From the NCBI GenBank assembly GCA_027563935.2, contig CM050448.1, positions 120,826,493-120,890,492 of the forward strand: a stretch of DNA of 64,000 bases, read 5' to 3'. Source of the DNA: Costus lasius (lineage: Eukaryota > Streptophyta > Magnoliopsida > Zingiberales > Costaceae). The position numbers and the translations under genes were made by a program. Of the stretch, positions 10,801-21,500 are shown piece by piece (position 1 is the stretch's first letter; the number at the start of each line of letters is the position of its first letter). The notes under the pieces are model-generated. The model was not told the origin of the DNA. It made no database searches and worked only from the letters and a program-made list of their open reading frames with translations.

Positions 10801-13614
10801 TGTCCACCTTTCTTAAATTCTTCAGAATATCCTCTCTTTTATAATATTAGGCAATCAACTGTACATCTTTCTTACGTTTTGCATTGCCAGTATGCGATAC
10901 ACATGATACTCTGGTCAAGAGGTCAATTAGAGACTATCGCAAGGTATAAAATTTGATCTTAATAATATACATTTTCGTGACAATCTTCATCTGTATCCTA
11001 TCAGTATATATGTCTGGTTCCAAATGAGAAGAATAATTATGATTTTGTATTGTTTCAGGCAGTTGGAGAAGGTCTACTGCTGAAAATTTCATTCACCACA
11101 ATCTTTGAATATCTTCAGGTTGTAGAGATGATATTCACGTAGCTATAAGTAATTTCTTGCCAACCAAAGATTAATTACAAATCTGAGAATGTATTTGAGA
11201 AAGGCCACCTTTTCAGAATGCAATCTTTCCGAGACAAGAAGCCCACGGATTTCTTCATTTCACCTTAACTAGAATAAAATTTAGAAAAATGTAATAATCT
11301 TATTATATATTACGTGTACTGTGAGATATAAGTTTTATATTAGTTATTTTTCAGCCAAAAATACTTATATTCCAGCTGTCATCATCCTTCTCTATGTTGT
11401 GCTTACTAATTGAATGACTCTAAAATATTACTTGCTTCTGTGACTACCGCATGTATAAGTTAAATTTTATTTTGAATCTTTAATTTTGTGCTTTGTGTTT
11501 ATTAAGCTTCTGCATATTCTCTCTTACTAATTGCTAATACGTGAGCAAATTTAATTCGTTTTCAATTTACAGATTCTGCAGATGGTGTCTACATCAATGA
11601 ATTGTCTCAAGTCATATGGGATGTTCTATCTTGCAGCTGCAGTATCAGACTTTTATGTTCCTTGGGAACACATGGTATGAGCATAGATTCGCCTTGTGTT
11701 CAAAGCTGATCAAATAATTGACCGAGAATATGCTACAATTTGTTTTCAGTTTCAGTTAGGAAATAATAAGCCTGTTTAGAATTCATCAGTTATTTTGCAA
11801 CTGCATTTCTGATAAAATAAGATTGCATCTTTGGATCTGAAAAACAGGGAAGGTTATATATGTGACATTAGTCTGTACCAAAGAAATGTATTTGTTTTTC
11901 TACATGAAAGGCAGAAAAAGTAAAATCATGTGTTGTCATACTGTGCTTTTTTGTCTTGAATTCTCTCTACAAGCAAATCTATGCAAATTTTCCTTCCTTC
12001 TCATGTTTCATATACGAGAGGATAATTCAAATGGTACATGCCTACCTCTACTATTAAGTTGTGTTAGTCATACACCAAATTAGCGCTCAAGTTTGACTAA
12101 ATGGAGGGAATTGTCATTTGAGAGTGTGCATGGTATAAGTTTTTTGTAACGGGGGAAAATAGTAGCGGTCTCAACTCTGATGAATTATTATTTTTATTTC
12201 ATATTTGGTTAAACCTTGACAGAATACTTATGGAGTGATTAAGTTACTTAATAAAGCATCTTCTATGGTTTTGTTTCCGTAATCCAGCAAGTTAGAATTA
12301 ATAGACCCATTACATTGTGTTAAACTCTATTGTTTTTTGTTATATTCCTAATAATTTAATTGAATCAAATGAGTTATTCATAATGTAGACTGTAGAGTGC
12401 ACTGCTGTATAAAGAAGGAAAGGAAAAATAATCCTTTTACAAGCTCGATGAAACATTCTGATCTGAAAATGGATTATTAGTCGTATTATGTCTATTTTCA
12501 TTCCTGGTGCTTGGTGCTTGATTATTAGTATAGCTCTTCTAAAACTTGACCCGCCGAGACATTTTTTATTAAGGAAGTTTATTATATTACCATTACATAA
12601 ATCAGCTTTTGTCTTTGTTACCTGATCTTTTGTCATATAGGCAAAACATAAGATCCAGTCTGCAGAAGGCCCCCTTGACATGCGACTGACTCAAGTGCCC
12701 AAAATGCTTTCAGTGCTAAGAAAGGATTGGGCTCTAGCTGCATTTTTCATATCCTTCAAGGTTAGACTGTTGTTCGTGTTATGATACCCGTACAGAAATA
12801 TATCTGTTTCTAAAATTTGTGAATTCTAGCTATAGAAAATTTCTTTTAAGTTTAAGAAAATCAAGCTAAGAGAAGCATCTGTACATGTGCTAGATAATGA
12901 ATGTAGTAATGGAGATACAGCTCGCAGATGATCTGCACTTTTGTGTACCATACCATTCCTTCTCCTAAATTTTCAAATCACGGACTTAAGAGTAAACACA
13001 ACAGAGATTTGAAGTCCTAGATGCAGCTCGCAGATGATCTGCATTTTGTGTACCATACCCTCTTCTAAATTTTCATGTCACAGACGTAAGAATAAACACA
13101 TAATTGAGTTTTGGAGTCTTTGAAATTCTTAGAAGGTCGTGGATACTTCCAGTTTGCAGATATTATACTTACAGCCTGTTCTGTGTCATCACAAAAATGA
13201 TGTTTGCTATTTCGTGAAAAATAATTTTCTATAAACATCAATCGATGAACCACAGACGAGACTATCTTGGTTGATACCCGAAGAGGCTAATTACATATGT
13301 TGTTTACGTTGTTGATTAGTTTACCATTCTTGATGGACGAAACTAACTTTGATGGACAACAGTTGGAAACGGATCCAGATATTTTACTTCAGAAAGCTGA
13401 TGCGGCCATGAGGAAGTATGGTATGCATGTCGTTGTGGCAAATGAGCTGGCAACTTACAAAACGGAGGTCACGGTTGTTACTAGGGTAGGAAAAACCAGA
13501 GTCTGCAGTGACAGAAAGGATCATGACTTGGAGGAGGAGCTTGTTAATCTTCTAGTACAGAGGCACTCTGAGCACATTGATAAGTTTGGAAAAGATGTTA
13601 ACAGTGCCTTCTGA
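4822..13614 (+). CDS. PPCS: Phosphopantothenate-cysteine ligase (9 exons, 326 aa)
   Basis: Joins 4'-phosphopantothenate to cysteine with a nucleotide triphosphate, the second step from pantothenate to coenzyme A. Coding exons: 4822-4960, 5093-5216, 5302-5346, 5568-5653, 10891-10943, 11059-11118, 11573-11674, 12641-12760, 13363-13614. All have GT/AG borders, phases agree, and they sum to 981 nt. Seen in the product: the nucleotide-binding start [12 protein letters not shown] (about residue 54 on), [14 protein letters not shown], the family motif [14 protein letters not shown] in exon 7, [15 protein letters not shown] in exon 8, and [19 protein letters not shown] near the C terminus. Length is close to the Arabidopsis enzyme (about 310 aa). 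The ATG chosen is the first in frame after the 5'UTR acceptor. Intron 4 is 5.2 kb because it holds an LTR element, but all splice sites remain intact, so the gene looks functional. Confidence 0.92.
7283..7495 (-). repeat. 3' LTR of the TR-GAG element
   Basis: Copy of the 213-bp direct repeat matching 9785-9997 without gaps; I count 9 differences, 8 of them transitions. TG...CA ends would put the strict LTR at 7291-7495. The eight bases GGACCAAT before that boundary are also shared with the other copy, so the outer border is uncertain. Confidence 0.8.
7455..8591 (-). CDS. Retrotransposon Gag-like protein (378 aa)
   Basis: The only good open frame of the TR-GAG element. Residues about 65-140 show the retrotransposon Gag core of Ty3-like elements: a [18 protein letters not shown] segment, then hydrophobic helices with [11 protein letters not shown] and a conserved Trp in NLSWERLK. 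A coiled, charged N terminus (residues 1-40) is consistent with Gag multimerisation. After residue 140 the protein is acidic, and two near-copies of a YRAIWD segment occur near the C terminus. There is no CCHC zinc knuckle and no protease. The frame runs about 40 bp into the 3' LTR. It would package element RNA if expressed. Confidence 0.7.
   Translation of the reverse strand: MASEIIQRYDKMIRRLDVLDEMKLMLREMVKEKQRREGIDVTIDGSEALKTTLPSQSAREDRRPLRIYVDLHGFDGTAPEDWIAQAEYFFTNRGTQDDLKFPLTFVRMVGLAYDWVRRLRRQIPNLSWERLKLEMINSFSTFHTTLILDESYYEDVVGIEEAEAKGLTIQVSLEEEKDSCPELVNGNGNIFDSAGKSHADISEDTKIEVEDQLVDSNKIGINIDIPAIGAIEETGEEASEFDDTTQEVITEVCQLVPRVCISSISAIETYEETGGLEAKVVKHKHAEDIIFDAQVDDQAQEAVKLEAAMFGVPASATYRAIWDPSNMLEAELFGTLASTTYRAIWDLGKLKFFSLEDKASLRGEQLLQAQLSLVVIGS
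9785..9997 (-). repeat. 5' LTR of the TR-GAG element
   Basis: Second copy of the 213-bp direct repeat, about 96% identical to 7283-7495. On the - strand the internal sequence next to it begins ATTGGTCCGACC, where a primer binding site should be. It does not match the usual initiator-Met tRNA site TGGTATCAGAGC beyond the first bases. Confidence 0.8.
12918..13118. repeat. Tandem duplication (about 106-bp unit) in PPCS intron 8
   Basis: The segment beginning cagctcgcagatgatctgca at 12918 recurs at 13024, followed in both copies by the same order of landmarks (tgtgtaccatacc, ctaaattttca, taaacaca). The copies have diverged. It lies wholly within the intron and does not touch the exon 9 acceptor at 13361-13362. 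Confidence 0.75.
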
Positions 13615-15552
13615 CATGTCATTTAGGTTTACATAATATACAAGTGCAATAAGCGAATGATCAATGGTCCATTGATCTTATTAGAACAGCAAGAAAGTTT
13701 CTTTAATGTTCTCATAATGTCCTCCGTTTCAATTGGAAAAAGTTAAACAAAGTTCCATGGTCTAAGCTTTTGGTATTTTGTGATATCTTGTATATTTACT
13801 TAGAGCACTGTGAAACTCTTTTCAACGTTAGTTGGGATTTAATATAGCAAATGCCGAGTATAAATTTAAACTGGTCTCCAAATTTCAGAAAAACATAATA
13901 CATGGTGCAACCCTACCTGTAAACCGTTTTCCTTGAGACAGTGCAAATTCAGGTTTTTTTTTTGGTAAAAGAACTTGTTACTTGGACAAGTGTTTTGTAA
14001 GTGAAATGTACAATTGCACTTTAGACCAATGATTACGACTTTATCCGTACTGATCAGTTCAGATGGTTCACAAACACCCGAGTGTTGGTGAACTCGTAAA
14101 GGCCCTGTTTGGCTGAGCGATACAAGTGGCATCACAGATCCGCGCTGCAGTAAATGCTCGAATTTCGTGGTTGGCCGAATAAGAATGCAGTGGACAGTAA
14201 ATTAAAAATTCTTTCGCACGGAAGCAGTGGCGAGCTACATCTTGTGCAGCGTGGCAGATCCAGGCCCTCCGAGGGAGAGGAGAGAGAGAGAGAGAGCATA
14301 GCGTGTGAGCCTGTGAGGAGAGATGGAGATCCTAGAGAGGAGATAGAGCCGTGAGGAGAGATATTAATATTAATATTATATAAAAATTTTAAAAAATTAT
14401 TTTTCAGATAATTAATAATTAATTAAATTTTAATTTATTTTATTGCTAATTTTTTATATATTAATTTGAATAACAATATATATTAATATATTAATATGAA
14501 TATATATTAATATTAATATATAAAAATTATATTAAAATTTATTTAAATTTTTATTAATTCGTCAATATTTGAAAATATATATTTTTTTCAATATTATTTA
14601 ATTATAATGATAGACTTTTATATATCATTGTCTGGCTTTATTATTTTTACCATTACTTTTTTAAAAAATTATACAAATAAATACTAGAGGATAATATAAC
14701 CATTCAACTATTACACGGTTGATTATTACTCATCATTGATGTTCCATAAATGAGCGGTCGCTTGCTTTAGTCTATGACCATAATGTGATGCATAATTTGT
14801 ACTTTCACGAAAAGAGGTGATGAAGGAGATCGATCCATATCTAATTATTATGAATAACGGTAAAAGGCTTTCACATAGCCAACAAGCTCATTTACTTTGG
14901 ATCATGTGTATAATACATTGGATACTTCAACCAATGGAAAATACACTTTAAGAGTGTAAAATCAGTGTTTGCTTAATGATATATACCACTTTGTGTATTC
15001 CTCAATCTAGATCTTCACAAAGGGGAGATTTTGAGACGATTAAGGCCGTTTACAATGCCACTCTATTGCTTCAAACCCGTAAGTCCAGCAGCAGATCAAC
15101 GTGTGTGCTTTAGACCTCATAGTCAATCTATAGATTCATATATTTTTTTCGGTCTAGGTGCGTCCAGCTCTTGGTTCTTGAGTTTATGTATCTGACGACA
15201 TGCATGTTCCCGTTCATTCCGATACTGCTTAGTAAACAGAATGCATATTTCAATATGGTGCACCAGTTCCTGGCCCATGTATATTGTTCTTATAAAGAGC
15301 AAAGAGTTGCAACAATAATTGACGCGGCATGTTCACAACACAAACTGAGAAACAGCTGCAGCACACCTTTTTTACAAGTTCTCCGAACAAGTCCTTTCTT
15401 GCAATGTGGGAGATGAACGCATTGCTACTACTTAGAACAATGCCCCGACCCATATATGGCAAAGCAACCTCTTGGAGTCCTTTCCCTTGGCCACTGGATT
15501 GGTTGCTGGTATTTGGAAATCAATTCACCAAGGAGAAATGAAGCAAAATTTT
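13615..15552. other. Intergenic region between convergent PPCS and TGA genes
   Basis: Holds the two 3' ends. From about 14350 to 14700 it is extremely AT-rich (runs of ttaatatta). Around 14101 there is a ggccctgtttgg motif like the end of a plant MITE, but no partner end was found. No coding exon is recognised. Confidence 0.55.
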
Positions 15553-18500
15553 CTACGCTGGTTCACGAGAGCGAGCAGCCCACAGGGCACTAAGGGCTCT
15601 AAGACGCTCGAAGTAGTCGCCCAACGCAAGCAAGCCGCGTGCTGCCTGACGTGTCGTGAGGATGTTGTACATCTGCTGCAGAGTCTGCTGCCGGAGGTGG
15701 TCAGCCTGTTTCGACGTATAGGCAAGGATCATTTCTTCTCCAGAGCAAGTATTCAGAGATTTTGATGAGAGTAAAATTTCAAGTAGTTGCTCAAGTACGA
15801 TAATTCTCTCTCTTTTCTTTTCTTGATTAAAAAAAGCACATCAAACAGTAGAATGATATTCAGAGATTTTGATGAGAGTAAAATTTCAAGTAGTTGCTCA
15901 AGTACGATAATTCTCTCTCTTTTCTTTTCTTGATAAAAAAAAGCACATCAAACAGTAGAATGATCAAAGACGTAGGAACAAGCTAAAAAACCCATCCTAA
16001 TATCTGAACATGCTTAAACCTTGAATACATAATTCAAAATTGGCAGTTGAGAGGAAACTTACGAACCCACAACCTAGGCCACAGAAGGAGCGAGATACGT
16101 GCAGCTGATAAAACTGCCAACATCTTTAAGAGTGAAGGTAATGAATGCATTCATCTCTTAGATAAAAGATACCATTGTCTTTGATAAACAATCTAAAATG
16201 ATATCGAGGAAAAGTACCAAAGAATGAAGGTATCTATTTCTTCTCCTAGCCTCGTAGTTTCATTTGATTACTTGATGACCTACCCTCACTACATAGCCTA
16301 CACCAGCATATTACCATAAATTAACTCATGGTTCTCTTCATATGCTACCATAATCTATTTCTTTCATTTGACATGGTAAAAACAGCATATGACATCAGAG
16401 AAACAAAGTTTAGTAGCGTCGGAACTCATAGGGCTACGGAACTGTCTAGATGACGAAATAGTAACACAAATGGATACCTTAGCAAAATGAAAAAAAAATG
16501 ACATCCTGGATAATTTATTTGTGTCGATAGAATTCTTTGTCACCTGATTCAAGAAGCTTGCAAGAGCCTCCAACTTTCCCATGGCATTTGCCATTTGCCC
16601 CATGTAGTTTGCAACATCAGATGTATCTAAAGGGTCACATGATGTTAGAGTTTCTGACAGAGTTTGCTGAAGCCTTTCCAATCCCTGGGAAAGTGCATCT
16701 TCAGCTTGTTGTGAAGATTGTTGCAGCCCATCCACAGCCCTCACTTGTTGGTCTGATAGAGGGTCTAGCTGTGAGTAGAGTGCCTAGAGTCAAAGAATGA
16801 GAAATATTAGCGTTTCTTAAAATTTGCAGCTTATTCCAAGGATCCACTGATTCCTTAGATGGGGGAGAATCTACTGCAGGAAAACATAACGAGATTCGAG
16901 CCTATATCTTCAGTTTAACAACATGCTATCATGCTGGTGGGATGGAATGGCAAACCCAGTCTGAATGCCTAATCATGTTACGTCCTAGTATCACATTGAC
17001 AGTTGTGGTCGCATGTTCAATATTTATATGGTGATCGAATTTTACACACACACACACAAAATCTCAAAAGGTTCAAATTTTATTTAAGAACCTTTAGAAG
17101 CTCTGATGGTCTAAATCCACCAATCCAAAGAAAGAATCTTTCTGCTGGTGTTCTCCACATGCCCGACATTAGATAGAATACATCAGATTTGGCTGCGATT
17201 GTCTTTATTTGGAAAAGATTGTCATAGTGTCGCATTCCACTCTCTACAAGTATGTGAAGCTCAAAATCTGATGCATTCGCTTGTAGTGCAGCCCTTAGTT
17301 CACAAGTTCGCCTATTTTGTTCCTCAACCCACTGTCCATATTCAATTTCAAAATCAGCTATCCCTGAAAGACAGACATGTGGTGCATTTAGACTAAGGAG
17401 CTGACATAATATTCTTACCGTCTGAAAAATAACCTAAGGGAAGAAGAACCAAAATAGCATGTAAAGCAGAAAATCCCTACTTTGTAGTTTTGTAATTCCA
17501 AGCAGTTAAACCACATAAGGGAATACATGCTGCTTTTTAGAAATTTCATGTCCAAGCAAGACGAGTACTACTCTTATCTATTTTGGACTTGAAATATAAT
17601 ATCCAACCAAGAAAGACATAAGATACTGAAGAATACATATGAAACATATAATCTATAATTAGAAGAACATTGTCTAACACGTTATGGCATATTGTGGACA
17701 AGTTTATGGAGTATTACAAGAATTAATTCAAAGTTTTGGATTTAACTTAGAGATGCAGTAGGGGGAAAGAATTGGAGGCGAAGGATAGGGCTACGTTCAA
17801 TGGCAGATTGATTACACTGACGTTTCCACTATGCATTCGATTTCATGGATCTGTTGTGACACTATGTCGCCCAAACTTCATAGTCTTTCTTTTTGTACAT
17901 CTTGTTGATGTAAATAGTATAGATCTTGTATGAGGATACATATATCTTCAATTTTAATGGCATTAATTATTTCTAAGCTTTCGTAGCACACTGACAATGG
18001 ATTACGTGGTATAGTAAATTATAGTGGAACTATAATCTAGAAGTTATCTCTTCCATTCCAGTACTTTTGGTCCTCCATCTAGTAACTTTTCTTGCTCTTC
18101 TAAATATTTTGGTATATCATGCATCCCTTTTCTAGGTTTTTGTTCCTCTTTTAAAAATAATTAGCACTTGTACCATTGCATGCAAATTGAAGCTTATCAT
18201 ACATGCATGGATACGAATAATTGCCTAATTGAATGACTCTCCTCTCATAACATGAAGAAACATTGCTTTTGTCGCCACAGACATGTAAACTTAACTACTT
18301 ATATGTGACATTTTCATATGTATGGGGAATATATCTTCGATGTGCAATGAACAAGTCGCACCTCACCTCTTCAAATTATGGGAGAATATTAAATTAAAAA
18401 CTGAATCAACTTTGTCACCTTGAGTTTAAGAAAGAGTGTTAGGAATATATATGTTAAAGTAAATCAGTGTTACATGTTAGTCCTCTGTTCTTATTCATCT

Positions 18501-21500
18501 AAGCCTTAGATGGTTGAGAATGTATATGCACACACACACACATACACTCTCTCTACCTCTTAGTATTATTAATCATTTCTTTCCATCTTACTAAGAACAA
18601 CATTAACATTCTAAGACTGAAACTTCCTTCTTACTCTTGCATTGAAGCTGTTTAGATAAATAATTCGGAGGATAGAATTAACAGAATAAAAAGAAAGTAC
18701 GTAAGATACCTGTATTAACACTTCCAGGCAACCCAAGAGACTGATTTCCTAATTGCGCACCTATGTACATTCCCTGCAGTAAAGCAGCAACTTCTCAATT
18801 GCCTGCTATCACCACAACATAGACTTCCATGTTCATCATGAATGGTTACCTCTAAAAAGTTATACCTGTTGTCTAGCTCTCTCAACTTCCTGCTCTAGAT
18901 GGGCTAGTTTCAAACGACTTGATTCTAATTGTTGAACATAAGCCTACCAAAGCATTTATAATAAGATCAACATATTGAACATGATTTACCACACACTCAA
19001 TTGCAAATTTATGTATTACGATACCTTTTTCCGCATACGACTTTTCCTTGCAGCCTCTCGATTCTGTGCAAGTCGTCTTAGTACCTAAAATAAGTTATTT
19101 ATTACAATAATTAAAATGGTCCGCAACCACTAAATGCACAAGCTAATTACCAATGTACCCCTACCAAATGCATGGCATATGTGTAGTTTGTAATTGTATA
19201 CTCTGACAGAGTGTATAACTGTATATGATGATTTAACTTAAGACTTAGCTTATATATATCATTGAGGTACACAAAGAAACTGAGTGTTCTCAAATTTGTT
19301 CTTTATTACACAACTATGTTGACTGCAAAACAATCGTTTCAGTATTTGGGCTGAAATGAAATGGAAATTAAACCAGTTATTTAAGAGATGGATGTGAATA
19401 TAACTTACAAGTACATCTTTCATGCATGCAAGTACAAAAAGAAAGAGACTAACTTATGGGATGAAGAAAGGGGTTTGTCCCAAAATCAATTATGAGTGAA
19501 GAGTCAAGTAGTTGTTTTTCCTTCTTCAAGAAAAAGTAGAAATAACATGAAAAAGGATTTCTCGTGCACATTGGTAGAAGTAAAAAAATGTGAGAAGCAC
19601 TTTGAACACCTTATCTGAAGGCTTGCTTTCTTCCTGGTCATACTGCTTTGGTTGTCCTAGAGCCTTGCGAGGAATATCCTCCAGCTAGAGTTCCAAAATA
19701 ATATGCAACACATATCCATTCAAAAGTTCTGCAATTTGTTATGAATTCAAATCAAACAAGAAAAATGTGCTCCATACTTTACCATATATTCAATTCTTGT
19801 ATCTGCTTCCACTACTGTTGAATCACATGTATTTTGACTACTATCAGCTTTGAAGGAGTCGTCCCACATACCAATCTGGTGGTTTGCTTCATGCATGCCC
19901 ATCCTTCTGGACGTCACAAATGGAGATGTAGAGCTTCTAATATGTACAGTGAAAGAAAAAGATTACTTGTATGGTAATAAAGAGAAAGACAGAAGGATAA
20001 TATTTTATTGATTCAAGAAGATATTTCTTTTGCTGTTCGTTTCTACTCATAAGTTATGAAAGTCAGATTAAGTCATTTAGATGACAGAAAATTAAAATAT
20101 AATAACAATGGATTAAAGTTTCATTGGAATCAAATAATACATAGTCATTTTGGAAGAAAATATCATGTTATTAAATGCTATGAAAGACTAGTCTCCAACT
20201 GTATCACTTATAAGCTATTCAACTGCCGAGGTGCAATGGACAAAAGGTGATACAGTTAAAACAAAACGAGTATTAGCTTAGTACATAGCCAATAAATTAT
20301 CTATCTTAATAATTTTTTCACATGGGCATTTATTTCCAACTATGACCATTGTGATCCAAGGAAGTTTCTTATCCAAGGAAGTTTTTTACTAGACCTTTTA
20401 CTAATTCTCTTAAATACCATAAATACATAATATTTATAACTGAAATGTGCAAGCATTAAATAATAACCAAATATCACTTGGTTTTGAATGACTCAAATCA
20501 TTTCACTTTAATCTTCACACGCTCAACTAGACATAACCAAGTAAAGAAACCTTCACTGACATGGCTCAAACATACACAAACCGAGCAAAACACTCCCGAC
20601 AATTTTGGCTCAAGCAACCTTCTAGAATCTCTCCTACAAAGAACAACCATGTCTTTGTTTTAGTTCTTGCTCAGAGATTCTACAATGCTCCATAATAACG
20701 CCGCCATAGACATTCAATGCTTATTATGCCAAATGTAAGTGGCAGTAAGCTCGGCTAATGAAACCAGTAATAGCTAATGGCGCAGGTTTAAATGGTCTCC
20801 AGCACTTCTATATGAGGAAAGAAGAAGAGTTAACACTTCAATTTTAGTATTCACTTCCATATACTCAAACAAACTGACTTACACATCAAAGGTAAAAACT
20901 CTGAGCAACTAGAAAAGCTCTTACTTTTGAAGAGAAGCCTGAATAAAGACTCCCCAGAAGGTGAACCAACAAACAATTAAGAAATGTCCATCTTACTAAA
21001 GAACCTCAATCAGCTATAACTCAGAAAATCTAAATTGTTCCTTATCAATTGCCACTAAAAATAGGGTTTCTCAGCATGGATCCACTTAATCATTCCCCGT
21101 CTACTATGAACTCCTCAAGTTCTGTCTTGAACACTGAGCAACAAACAATTAAGAAATGTCCATCTTACTAAAGAACCTCAATCAGCTATAACTCAGAAAA
21201 TCTAAATTGTTCTCAATTGCCACTAAAAATAGGGCTTCTCACCATGGATCCCCTTAATCATTCCCTGCCTACTATGAACTCCTCAAGTTCTGTCTTGAAC
21301 ACGGAGCATTCCCCTTACTCTAGTTAAGAAAGTCGCATGTCATTCTTAACTCCCTTCCTCTTGGATTATATGGAGGTGTCCACTGAATCTCTCCTTGCCT
21401 TCATCACTCAGTTATAATAGAGAGTCAGTAATGCTCATTCCTCCTTTTACCGTATTTCAAACACCAAATACCTATGGCTCTTGAGACTCTCCAATTGGGT

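Noticed and set aside
14101..14345. ggccctgtttggctgag motif like a MITE terminus
   Set aside because: No matching inverted end or target duplication was found nearby.
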